Below, in pieces: positions 42,868 through 51,022 of a stretch of 64,000 nt of DNA. The notes under the pieces were generated by a model. The model saw nothing but the letters and a program-made list of their open reading frames with translations, was not told the DNA's origin and did not search any database. The DNA comes from Rhodobacteraceae bacterium UBA6213 (lineage in GTDB: Bacteria; Pseudomonadota; Alphaproteobacteria; Rhodobacterales; Rhodobacteraceae), in NCBI GenBank assembly GCA_002421605.1, contig DISJ01000005.1, positions 1 to 64,000 of the forward strand. Direction: 5' to 3'. A program made the translations under genes and the position numbers. Numbering within the stretch: the stretch's first letter is position 1; each line of letters begins with the position of its first letter.

Positions 42868-44565
42868 CTATGGCGCGCTGCGCAGGTTGGCGCGCGCGAG
42901 CAGCGCGACAGCCACTAGCCCCACCGCCATGACCAAAAGCGCGGCCGGGGCGGCATCGCCAAGGTTTTCGAGGCTGGCCTTTTCATGAACACGCGTGGCA
43001 AGGGTTTCAAAATTGAACGGGCGCAGCAGCATCGTGGCGGGCAGTTCCTTGACGCTATCGACAAAAACCAGCACCAGCCCCGATCCGACCGAGCCGCGCA
43101 TCAGCGGCATGTAAACGGCGCCAAGCGCGCCGCTGGCGCTGCGGCCGAGCGAGCGGGCGGCCATCGGAAGCGACGGCGATATCCGCCCAAACGCGCCATC
43201 GACCGCACCCTCTGCCACCGCGAAAAAGCGTACCAGATAGGCTAACACCACCGCCGCTGCCGAACCGGTCAGCAAAAGTCCGGGATCGTGTCCGCTTAGC
43301 GCCAGCCAGGTATCTGCGATGCGGTGGTCAAGCGCTGCAAGCGGAAACAAGATCCCCACCGCCAGCACCGCGCCCGGTGCCGCATAACCAAGCGTAGTCA
43401 GCGGCAGCAAGCGGCGCGGTAGGTTGCGCCCCGAAAGGCGTGTGCCGTAAACCAACGCCAGCGCTGCAGCCACCGTCAGAACCGCCGCGATGCTGCATAC
43501 CGCAAGCGTATGCCAAAGTGCGCGCAGCAGCCCCGGTCCAAACCAGCTTTCGGGGTTGGCAGAGGCGTGCCAGCCGATCACCGCAACCGGCAGCACAAAG
43601 CCAAAGGCAAAAGGCGCGGTGCAAAGCGCGGTGGCCAACCACCCGCGCGCCCCCTTCAGTGGCGCGCGCAGAACAGGGCGCGGCTGGCGCGCCGAGCCGT
43701 GATAGCGCGCCTTGCGGCGACCGTGTTTTTCCAGCGCCAGCAGCAACCCCACCGTGGCCAGCATTACCAGCGAAATCTGCGCCGCACCGCCCGCATTGCC
43801 TGCCTCTAGCCAAGTCGAAAAAATACCCAGCGTCAGCGTCTGGATGCCAAAGTAGTCAACCACGCCAAAGTCGGCCACGGTTTCCATCATCGCAATGGCA
43901 GCACCAGCGGCAATTGCGGGCCGCGCCAAAGGTAGGCCAATGCGCCAGAATACCGCCCAGGGCCCAGCACCAAGCGCGCGCGCTACCTCGTAGCTTCCCC
44001 CGGAAAGCTCGCGAAAAGCGGCGCGCGCCAGCAAATAGACGTAGGGATAAAGCGCGCCCGCCAGCACCAGAATAGCCATCGAGCGTGATCGCGCCGCGGG
44101 AAACCAGTAGTCGCGCGCGCTTTGCCAGCCGAAAGCCTCTCGCAACGCAATCTGTAAGGGGCCGGAATAGTCTAGAAAATCGGCCAAAGCGTAGGCGCCG
44201 ACATAGGCAGGAATAGCAAGTGGCGCCAGCAGCAGCCATTCCAACAACCGCGAACCCGGAAAGCGGTACATCACCACTAGCCACGCAGCCCCTGCCCCCA
44301 CCGCCGCCGACAACGCGCCAACGCCAAACGCCAGAATGCCAGTATTGGCCAGATAGCGCGGCATCGCGTTGGCCATAAGATGCGGCCAAATGTTTTCGAC
44401 AGGGTGCAGTGCTACCCAGCCCACCGCAAGGATCGGGCCAATCACCAGCGCCGCAATCGCCAGCGCCGCCAACGACCAGAGCGGCGAACCCTGGCCGCGT
44501 AGCCCATCGCCTGCACCGTGGCCAGGAAGGGCGCGTATTTCTTGACTGATTTGCTCGGGGCACAT
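42868..44565 (-). CDS. ABC transporter permease, ferric iron (FbpB/SfuB) type
   Basis: About 565 residues with two fused permease halves (some twelve spans). EAA loops are EVARALGAGPWAVFWRIGLPLARPA in the first half and SLPMAARSLGRSASGALGAVYMP in the second. This double-permease form is typical of iron(III) importers (FbpB/SfuB). The start at 44565 (MCPEQISQE) is an ATG; an earlier TTG at 44604 is possible. No ATPase or binding protein is next to it, so the partners are elsewhere. Confidence 0.85.
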   Translation of the reverse strand: MCPEQISQEIRALPGHGAGDGLRGQGSPLWSLAALAIAALVIGPILAVGWVALHPVENIWPHLMANAMPRYLANTGILAFGVGALSAAVGAGAAWLVVMYRFPGSRLLEWLLLAPLAIPAYVGAYALADFLDYSGPLQIALREAFGWQSARDYWFPAARSRSMAILVLAGALYPYVYLLARAAFRELSGGSYEVARALGAGPWAVFWRIGLPLARPAIAAGAAIAMMETVADFGVVDYFGIQTLTLGIFSTWLEAGNAGGAAQISLVMLATVGLLLALEKHGRRKARYHGSARQPRPVLRAPLKGARGWLATALCTAPFAFGFVLPVAVIGWHASANPESWFGPGLLRALWHTLAVCSIAAVLTVAAALALVYGTRLSGRNLPRRLLPLTTLGYAAPGAVLAVGILFPLAALDHRIADTWLALSGHDPGLLLTGSAAAVVLAYLVRFFAVAEGAVDGAFGRISPSLPMAARSLGRSASGALGAVYMPLMRGSVGSGLVLVFVDSVKELPATMLLRPFNFETLATRVHEKASLENLGDAAPAALLVMAVGLVAVALLARANLRSAP

Positions 44566-44649
44566 GATAGCGGGCTTACAGGAAAGCGGTTTTACTGTCC
44601 ACAAAAGCCCCTATACTGAGGCCGCGTAAAATAAAATCGGAACCGAAGC

Positions 44650-45525
44650 ATGCAGGTCGCTTTTCACATCGGCGCACATTTCACCGACGAAGAACGGCTT
44701 TTGCAAACGCTGCTGCTGAACGCGCCCATGCTGGCCGAGCGTGGCATTGTGGTGCCAGAGCCGGGCCGCTTTCGTCGAACGATCCGTGACCTTCTGGTGT
44801 CGCTCAAGGGGGCGCCTGCCACCAGCGAAACGCAGGAAACGCTTCTAGACGCGATTACCGATCACGACCATATCCAGCGGCTGATCCTTGCGAACGACAA
44901 TTTCATGGGATACCCGGCGCGCATGATTTCGCGCGATGGATTCCACAGCCTTGCACCAGCCCGGCTACGCGCGCTGGCCAACCTGTTCCCCACCAGCTCG
45001 ATTGAGTTTCATGTCGGGCTCATCAACCCGGCCACGCTGATACCGCAGCTTCTGAATTTTGTAAAAGGCAGCGACTACGAAAGCCTGATGAGCGGGTTAG
45101 ACCCGATGCAGATTCGCTGGGCCCCGGTTCTGGCGCGCATGGTCGAGGCACTGGGTGGGCGTAATTTGGTGGTTTGGTGTAACGAGGATACACCGCTGAT
45201 CTGGCCAGAGGTTCTGCGCCGGATCGCCGGTGTTGAGCTCGAAACCAAGATGCTGGGCGATGAGGCGCTGTTAGAAATCATCATGGCACCCGAAGGCTTG
45301 GCGCGGATGCGCAGCTATCTGGCCACCCATGCGCCGCAGACCATCGCGCAGCGGCGCAAGATCGTTTCGGCCTTTCTGGATAAATTCGGGCTGGCCGAAA
45401 AAATCGAGATCGAAGTGCCGCTGCCCGGGTGGGATCAGGCGCTGGTGGCCGAGGTCACCGCCGCCTACGATACCGATGTTGCCGAAATCGCGGCGATGCC
45501 CGGGGTCGAGTTCATCGCCCCCTGA
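44650..45525 (+). CDS. Sulfotransferase-like conserved hypothetical protein
   Basis: 291 residues beginning MQVAFHIGAHFTDEERLLQT, reminiscent of the IHIGxHKTGTT P-loop of sulfotransferases, but the PAPS loop is altered (HFTDEERL), so activity is doubtful. The rest (ITDHDHIQRLILANDNFMGY, VVWCNEDTPLIWPEVLRRIA) looks like a globular enzyme. No closer family can be given. It may be a degenerate sulfotransferase or a lineage-specific relative. Confidence 0.6.
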   Translation: MQVAFHIGAHFTDEERLLQTLLLNAPMLAERGIVVPEPGRFRRTIRDLLVSLKGAPATSETQETLLDAITDHDHIQRLILANDNFMGYPARMISRDGFHSLAPARLRALANLFPTSSIEFHVGLINPATLIPQLLNFVKGSDYESLMSGLDPMQIRWAPVLARMVEALGGRNLVVWCNEDTPLIWPEVLRRIAGVELETKMLGDEALLEIIMAPEGLARMRSYLATHAPQTIAQRRKIVSAFLDKFGLAEKIEIEVPLPGWDQALVAEVTAAYDTDVAEIAAMPGVEFIAP

Positions 45526-45542
45526 GCTGCCATGATCAGCGG

Positions 45543-45794
45543 CTAGACCATTCCCAGCGCAGCTTTGTAAAGATCGAGGATCGCTTCTTCCTCGGCCAGA
45601 TCGTCGCGATCGCGTTTACGAAGCGCGATGATCTTGCGCAAAACGCGCGTATCGTATCCGCGCCCTTTCGCCTCGCTCATGATCTCTTTCTGCTGTTCGG
45701 CAATATCGCGCTTTTCAGCGTCAAGGTGTTCGTATTGCTCGATAAACTGGCGCAATTCGTCAGCGGTAACTTTATAGGTGGCGTCGTCGGACAT
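45543..45794 (-). CDS. gapR: GapR-type DNA-binding protein (DUF2312)
   Basis: 83 residues, YKVTADELRQFIEQYEHLDA then EKRDIAEQQKEIMSEAKGRG and KIIALRKRDRDDLAEEEAIL, matching DUF2312. In Caulobacter GapR clamps overtwisted AT-rich DNA and assists topoisomerases. The coiled-coil, Lys/Arg-rich make-up is normal. The gene is monocistronic and convergent with the sulfotransferase-like gene. Confidence 0.9.
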   Translation of the reverse strand: MSDDATYKVTADELRQFIEQYEHLDAEKRDIAEQQKEIMSEAKGRGYDTRVLRKIIALRKRDRDDLAEEEAILDLYKAALGMV

Positions 45795-45930
45795 CGCTTC
45801 CTCACAAGGCTTGGCGCGCGGGGCGCGTTCTTGGCCTTGCTAGACGAGCCATCCGCGCGCTGCAAGGCCCGCCTTGCCGAGCGCGCGGCTTCGCGCTAAC
45901 CGGGGCGCAGCAGGATTGGGGAGACGGCGC

Positions 45931-46146
45931 ATGGAATGGCTGGTTTTGGTTGGAACGGCGGTTTCACTGCTGGGGCTTGTCGGGATTATCGGCTGCGTGA
46001 TCGCGGTGCTGCGGGCACGCCGCGCGGGGTTGAGCGACGCCGATCTTCGTGCGCGGCTTGCACCGATTGTGGCGATGAATATTGGTGCGCTGTTTGTGTC
46101 GGTACTGGGGCTCATGCTGGTGGTGGTCGGCCTGTTCCTCGGCTGA
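45931..46146 (+). CDS. Small membrane protein, two spans
   Basis: 71 residues, MEWLVLVGTAVSLLGLVGII, with two hydrophobic segments (about 3-25 and 47-70) separated by a basic loop (RARRAGLSDADLRARL). GGGGAGACGGCGC precedes the ATG at 45931; an in-frame codon 19 residues upstream was rejected for lack of a site. No function is known. It is convergent with the OmpA-like motor gene. Confidence 0.7.
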   Translation: MEWLVLVGTAVSLLGLVGIIGCVIAVLRARRAGLSDADLRARLAPIVAMNIGALFVSVLGLMLVVVGLFLG

Positions 46147-46156
46147 ACCGCCACGC

Positions 46157-48139
46157 TTAGCGTTCCGTCAGCTTCAGCTCGATCCGGCGGTTCTGCGCGC
46201 GCGCATCTGCAGAAGTTCCTTCGACGACCGGTTGAAACTCTCCAAAGCCCGCCGCGGCAAGGCGTTCGGGGGCAAAGCCGAGCGTGCCGATCATATAGCG
46301 CACCACCGAAAGCGCGCGGCCCTGACTAAGCTCCCAGTTATCGGCGTATTCGCCCGTGCCAGTCAGCGGGGCGTTGTCGGTATGGCCATCAACGCGGATG
46401 ATCCAGTTGATTTCCGGCGGTATTTGCGACGCCACATCATTCAGGATAGCCACCACACTGGCGATCTGCGCCTGACCCTCGGGCGCAAGGTCCGCCGAGC
46501 CGGGTTGGAACAGCACTTCGGATGAGAACACGAATCGGTCCCCGACCACGCGCACGCCTTCGCGGCCTGCAAGCAGTTCTGACAGGCGACCAAAGAACTC
46601 GGAACGGTAGCGCGACAGTTGCTTGGCCTCTTCGGTCAGCCGTTGCGCTTCTAGCTCCAGCCGCGCGCGCTCGGCGGCTTCCAGATCGGCGCGGCGGCGT
46701 TGCTCGGCCGCCACCTGCGCCAGTGCCGAGTTCAGTTGCGTGCCGAGTTCTTCGACCTGTACTTGCGCTGCGCGGTCGCGCTCGGCGCTCTCGTCGAGAA
46801 TGTTTTGCAGTTCAGAAAGTTGCGCACGCAATTCGGCAACCTGCTGGTTGAGCAGCGCCACCTTGCGTGCATTCTCTGCGGAAACCGCTTTTTCCTCGGA
46901 AAGGGTCTGGTTGGCCATCGCCAACAACGCCGCCTGCTTTTCGGCCTCGCTCAGCTGCGCGCTGATTTTGCCCTCTGCCGCATCACGCGCGGCCTGGGCT
47001 GCGGCCAATAGCGCGGCAAGCCGTTCGGCCTCGCTCGAGGCGCTGCCAAGTTCGGTTTCGCGCGCCATGCGCGCGGCCTCGGCTGCGGCAAGAAGCGCGC
47101 GTAATTGCTCGGCCTCGGATAGCGCCGATGTCAGCGCCTGCTGATTGTCGGTTTTCGCGGCCTCGGCTGCGGCAAGCGCTGCGGCCAGTCGTTCGGCCTC
47201 GGAAATTTGCGCCTCGCTGGAGGCGCGCAGATCGGCCATCGCGGCCTCGGCAGCGGCAAGTGCTGCGGCGCGCATCAGCGCCTCAGAAATTTTGGAATCT
47301 GCGAGTTCCTGCAAGCGTTTCTGCGCCGCTTCAGCGGCCGCGAGCAGCGTCAGTGTGTTTTCCGCCTCGCGCCGCTGTGCCTCGAGCGCCAGCGTCATCG
47401 AGGTAAGCTCGTCTTCAGCGCCCTTCAGCCGCTCACGCAATGCCTCAAGTGCCGCCGCATCTGTCAAGCGCGCCGCCTCGGCGTCGGAAAGTGCTGTTTG
47501 GGTGCTGGCCAGATTGGCCTCGGCATCTGTGGCGCGGGCTTCGACTTCGGCGTTTTGGGCTTGCAGATCGGCGATCAGCGCATCAAGCGCCTCGCGCCGT
47601 GCTGCCGCCAGACGCGCCTGCTCGGTCTGCGCGTCGATCTCGGTGCGCGCCTGCGCCAACGCAAGGTTCAGCGCCTCTGCCTCGCTTAACGCCGCATCGC
47701 GTTCGGCGGTGGTTGATGCTGCCAGTGCGCGAGCGGAATCGCGGTCGGCCAAAAGAGCTGCAACCTGCGCCTCGAATGAGGTGATGCGCGTCTCGGCGGT
47801 CAGCAAGTCGGCCTCTCGATTGGCGACTGTGGCGCGCAAGCTGGCGATCAGTTCGCCCTGCGCCACCGCTTCGGCGCGCGCACCGGCCAGAGTGTTCTGT
47901 AGTTCGGCATTGCTGACCTGCTCTAGCGCCAAGGCCTGCGCCAAGCCTGCAACCTGTTGCGAAAGCGCCGCCAATTCATCGTCTTGGGTCGAGATCGTCT
48001 CGCGCAGCACCGATTGTACGACCATGAAGATGGTCAGCACGAACATCAGCACCAGCAAAAGTGCCGTCATGGCATCAACAAAGCCCGGCCAGATCGTGGA
48101 CGAAAAGCGTTGCTGACCGCCGCGGCCGCGAAACGCCAT
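46157..48139 (-). CDS. MotB/OmpA-like stator protein with very long coiled coil
   Basis: 660 residues. A single N-terminal span (18-45) holds Asp22 in WPGFVDAMTALLLVLMF, the position of the proton-accepting Asp of MotB-like stators. Residues about 48-515 form an almost unbroken periplasmic coiled coil, including five exact 28-residue units (265-404, consensus LLAAAEAA-N12-SEAExLAA). The last 115 residues are an OmpA-like peptidoglycan-binding domain (VDGHTDNAPL, NWELSQGRA, NRRIELKL). The ATG directly follows the stop of the MotA-like gene with no gap, so the two are coupled. The MotB fold is clear; the purpose is unknown. Confidence 0.85.
   Translation of the reverse strand: MAFRGRGGQQRFSSTIWPGFVDAMTALLLVLMFVLTIFMVVQSVLRETISTQDDELAALSQQVAGLAQALALEQVSNAELQNTLAGARAEAVAQGELIASLRATVANREADLLTAETRITSFEAQVAALLADRDSARALAASTTAERDAALSEAEALNLALAQARTEIDAQTEQARLAAARREALDALIADLQAQNAEVEARATDAEANLASTQTALSDAEAARLTDAAALEALRERLKGAEDELTSMTLALEAQRREAENTLTLLAAAEAAQKRLQELADSKISEALMRAAALAAAEAAMADLRASSEAQISEAERLAAALAAAEAAKTDNQQALTSALSEAEQLRALLAAAEAARMARETELGSASSEAERLAALLAAAQAARDAAEGKISAQLSEAEKQAALLAMANQTLSEEKAVSAENARKVALLNQQVAELRAQLSELQNILDESAERDRAAQVQVEELGTQLNSALAQVAAEQRRRADLEAAERARLELEAQRLTEEAKQLSRYRSEFFGRLSELLAGREGVRVVGDRFVFSSEVLFQPGSADLAPEGQAQIASVVAILNDVASQIPPEINWIIRVDGHTDNAPLTGTGEYADNWELSQGRALSVVRYMIGTLGFAPERLAAAGFGEFQPVVEGTSADARAQNRRIELKLTER
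46928..47347 (-). repeat. Five tandem 84-bp units coding 28-residue heptad repeats
   Basis: Residues 265-404 of the MotB/OmpA-like protein consist of five units of exactly 28 residues, starting LLAAAEAAQ, ALAAAEAAM, ALAAAEAAK, LLAAAEAAR and LLAAAQAAR, most with SEAE near residue 21 of the unit. 28 residues is four heptads, so the repeat keeps coiled-coil register. Confidence 0.88.
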
Positions 48140-49402
48140 CTAGTCCCCCTGCGCGGTCTTTCCGCGCGTGGAAAGCAGAGCCCGCGTCAGTGCAGCAAAA
48201 TCATTGCGCAGTTCCGCCATGCTTTCTTGACGGCCTGCCGACACCTCTTCGAGCAGCCGAAGCAATTGCACGTCGATCGAGCGCAGTCGCATGCGCGTCT
48301 CGCCATCATCCCCCAGCGCGTGCGGGCTGATACGCGCCTCGATCGCTGCCGCAAGCCGCGTTTGACTGTCGGCCAGCGAGTGCAGCGCATCGCCCGCCGT
48401 ATCGGCCTCGATCAGCGCAACCAGTTGTGCCTGACTGTCGGCCACGCGCATCAATTGCGGCGAGGTCGGGTCTTCGTCCAGCTTGGTCGCCAACCGCTCG
48501 ATCGCGGTGACAAGATAGCCAAGCCGCTCGTCGATCATCGAGCGGCTGACATCGCTTTGCACATAGATCGCTTGTAACGCCTCGATCTGCTCGGCCATGT
48601 GGTCGAGCACGCTGGCTGCCGCCACACCGATGCCGCCTTCTCCATCCGCCCCCGCACCGCTCGACGAGACGAGCGACAGGCGCGTGATTGTCGAAATCCA
48701 TTCTTCCAGCTCGCGGTAAAAGCGGTTCTGCCCATGCGTAACGAAAAGCTCAAGCAAGCCCACCACAAGTGACCCCGCAAGCCCCAGCAGCGACGAAGAA
48801 AAAGCCGTGCCCATGCCGCCCAGTTGTTTTTCTAGCCCGCCCATCAGCTTGTCAAATACGCTGATCGCGGTGTCACCCTCTTGCGGCGCGAGCGCGCGGA
48901 TGGTTTCGACCACGGCAGGAACGGTGGTAGCGAGGCCGTAGAATGTGCCCAGAAGCCCGAGGAAAATCAGAAGATTGGAAAGATAGCGCGTGATGTCGCG
49001 CGCCTCGTCGATGCGGGTGCCGACGGAATCGAGGATCGAACGCGCCGACGAGGTGGCGATTTCGCGGTGTACCCCACGCGCACCAAGCATCGCCGCCAGT
49101 GGCGCAAGCAAGCTTGGCGCGCGAGACAATGTTTCACCTGGACGATCGGAGGCGAATCCCTCGATCCAGCTGACCGACAGCACAAGTTGGTAAAGCTGCC
49201 AGAAACAGGCAAGGATCCCCAACACGAATACCGCAAGGATCAGCCCGTTCAGCCACGGATTCGCCAGAAAAATGGGAAAAATGCGTGAATAGGCGAAATA
49301 GCCACCCAGCCCCACCAGCCCGAGCACCACGATCATCGCCATGATCTGCCGCACAGGCTGCGAAAACTGCGGTTCTGTCGGCCGATCGGTTACGCGCGCC
49401 AT
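48140..49402 (-). CDS. MotA/TolQ/ExbB-like proton channel protein with cytoplasmic tail
   Basis: 420 residues. Two N-terminal spans (about 20-40 and 49-72) and a channel pair with RYLSNLLIFLGLLGTFYGLATT and GTAFSSSLLGLAGSLVVGLLE are typical of MotA/TolQ/ExbB. The part after the last span, about 170 residues, is helical and rich in heptads (LATKLDEDPTSPQLMRVADS, VQLLRLLEEVSAGRQES). The start at 49402 (MARVTDRP) is chosen; a longer frame to 49459 is less likely. It is the first gene of the pair, immediately followed by the MotB/OmpA-like gene. By analogy with stator and Zorya ZorA/ZorB pairs it should be an ion-driven motor unit. Confidence 0.85.
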   Translation of the reverse strand: MARVTDRPTEPQFSQPVRQIMAMIVVLGLVGLGGYFAYSRIFPIFLANPWLNGLILAVFVLGILACFWQLYQLVLSVSWIEGFASDRPGETLSRAPSLLAPLAAMLGARGVHREIATSSARSILDSVGTRIDEARDITRYLSNLLIFLGLLGTFYGLATTVPAVVETIRALAPQEGDTAISVFDKLMGGLEKQLGGMGTAFSSSLLGLAGSLVVGLLELFVTHGQNRFYRELEEWISTITRLSLVSSSGAGADGEGGIGVAAASVLDHMAEQIEALQAIYVQSDVSRSMIDERLGYLVTAIERLATKLDEDPTSPQLMRVADSQAQLVALIEADTAGDALHSLADSQTRLAAAIEARISPHALGDDGETRMRLRSIDVQLLRLLEEVSAGRQESMAELRNDFAALTRALLSTRGKTAQGD

Positions 49403-49462
49403 ATGGTTTTGCCCTGCTCTTTGCGGCGCGAAGATAGGCGTCCTAGGGGGCCGTGCCAAGCC

Positions 49463-50017
49463 TTATCCCATCAGTTGGCGCACCAGTGTTGCAAGCCTGT
49501 CAAGTGGCTCATCGGGCAAACCAAGCTCGGCCAGATGCGTGACGGTGTTGAAAAGATATTCCGCGTTGCTGCCGCGGTCCCCTACAGCACGGGCGATGAT
49601 TTCGGCCTGCGCATCAAGACCGAGCGGGGCATACAACGGATGCGCACGGTCGATCACATAGCTGATTGCCTCCACTTCACGCCCATCTGCCAGCTGCAGC
49701 GGCAGAACCCGCTCGATATAGGCCGAAGCGGTCATCTCGCGCGCCCGCAAGTTGGCAAGGATGTGCGGCTTCTCCGCCTCGGGCAGCGCCAAGGCGACCC
49801 CATCGCAAAATGCCCCCGGCGCTGCGTCAAGCGCCAGCACCAACCCCGGCGCGGTGGCGCTGCCTCGATAGTGCACCGAGCGCATGCAGAACGCGCGCTG
49901 CCAGCCCATCAACCGCGCGCTCAGGCGCTGCGCGGGTCGAAAGCCTGGATGCCAAATCAGCGATCCGTAGCCGAAAATCCAAGTTGTATCCGCGATGCTC
50001 TGGCCCTCCATCGACAT
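49463..50017 (-). CDS. ChaC-like gamma-glutamylcyclotransferase
   Basis: 184 residues: WIFGYGSLIWHPGFRPAQRL, AFCMRSVHYRGSATAPGLVL, GAFCDGVALALPEAEK and the glutamate region REMTASAYIERVLPL match ChaC (glutathione-specific gamma-glutamylcyclotransferase, giving cysteinylglycine and 5-oxoproline). The start MSMEGQSIAD at 50017 fits the family; the longer frame extending to 50353 is shadow sequence. Confidence 0.9.
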   Translation of the reverse strand: MSMEGQSIADTTWIFGYGSLIWHPGFRPAQRLSARLMGWQRAFCMRSVHYRGSATAPGLVLALDAAPGAFCDGVALALPEAEKPHILANLRAREMTASAYIERVLPLQLADGREVEAISYVIDRAHPLYAPLGLDAQAEIIARAVGDRGSNAEYLFNTVTHLAELGLPDEPLDRLATLVRQLMG

Positions 50018-50059
50018 GGCAGCTAAACAGGAGCGATGCGGATTTGCAAAGGGGTCGCG

Positions 50060-51019
50060 ATGCGAAGGCTGGTTTCGGCCTTGCTGGGTTTGGTGCTGCT
50101 GGCGGCACTTGCTTGGGGCGCGGGTGCCTTTGCGTTGCACCAGGGCGCCCGCAACGCCGTGCAGATGCTGCGCGATCAAGGCCGGGGTTATGCGGGCGCG
50201 GTGACGGTGGCAGGCTTCCCGGGCGCATTTTCGCTGACCTTTGCTGAGCCAAAGCTGCACCAGGGGCTGATCGCTTGGCAGGGCGACTGGCTGCGCCTTT
50301 CGTTGCCCTCCTACGCGCCGTGGCGGCTGCGACTGGATATCGGCGCGGCGCAAAGCCTGCGGGTCGGATTTCTCAACTACCTGCTTTCGGGCAATGACAT
50401 GCGCGCGAACCTTGCGCTTCGGCCCAACACATTGTTGGCGCTTGAAAACTTCGACCTTGCGGCGGGGCCGCTTACCGCTGCGATCGATGGCGGCGGCGAG
50501 GCGTTCAGCACAGAGTCGTTGGCGCTGTCACTGACCGCCGCAGGTGGCACCGACTATCGGCTTGAGGCGCGGTTGGCGGGTTTTTCGCTGCCCGCGCTGG
50601 TGCAACCCGTCTATGCGCTGGCAGAGCATGCAGAGGTTCTGGAGGCGAAGATCTTGCTGGGGCTTAGCGCGCCTATCGACCGAAACGCGCAAGTGAGCGC
50701 GCCAAAGCTTCTATCGTTGACGGTTGAGGGCGCAACGCTGCACTGGGGCGCGGCCATGCTGACTGTCGAGGGCGCGCTGCACGCCGACGCGGACGGTTTG
50801 GCCGAAGGGCAACTGACACTCAACAGCCCCATTTGGCGCGAAGTGGTGGCGCTGGCACTGGCGCTGCGGCTGGTGCAACCGCCCTATGCCGCAGCACTTT
50901 CGCGCGACCTCGAACCGCTTGCAGATGCGCAGGGCGGCATGACAATCGAGCTTGCCTTTCGTGCCGGGCAGATCTGGCTTGGCCCAGTGCTGCTAGGCTC
51001 CGCGCCCTATTTGCAATAG
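50060..51019 (+). CDS. DUF2125 domain-containing protein
   Basis: 319 residues with an N-terminal signal or anchor (VSALLGLVLLAALAWGAGAF), then the DUF2125 pattern VTVAGFPGAFSLTFAEPKLH and WRLRLDIGAAQSLRVG, and LEARLAGFSLPAL later. The start at 50060 is preceded by AAAGGGGTCGCG; an ATG eight codons earlier is possible. The family function is unknown. Its end overlaps the extensin-like gene's end in a palindrome (51004-51022). Confidence 0.82.
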   Translation: MRRLVSALLGLVLLAALAWGAGAFALHQGARNAVQMLRDQGRGYAGAVTVAGFPGAFSLTFAEPKLHQGLIAWQGDWLRLSLPSYAPWRLRLDIGAAQSLRVGFLNYLLSGNDMRANLALRPNTLLALENFDLAAGPLTAAIDGGGEAFSTESLALSLTAAGGTDYRLEARLAGFSLPALVQPVYALAEHAEVLEAKILLGLSAPIDRNAQVSAPKLLSLTVEGATLHWGAAMLTVEGALHADADGLAEGQLTLNSPIWREVVALALALRLVQPPYAAALSRDLEPLADAQGGMTIELAFRAGQIWLGPVLLGSAPYLQ

Positions 51020-51022
51020 GGC
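51004..51022. promoter_or_regulatory. Palindrome giving both convergent stop codons
   Basis: GCCCTATT and AATAGGGC (8-base arms, loop TGC) contain the TAG stop of the DUF2125 gene (51017-51019) and, on the minus strand, the TAG stop of the extensin-like gene (51007-51009). The two genes overlap by 13 bases. A hairpin here could end both transcripts, although no T run follows. Confidence 0.6.

Noticed and set aside
47145..48116. Ser/Ala-rich 323-codon frame opposite the MotB-like coiled coil
   Set aside because: The low-complexity Ser/Ala composition is the mirror of the Ala/Glu heptads on the other strand.
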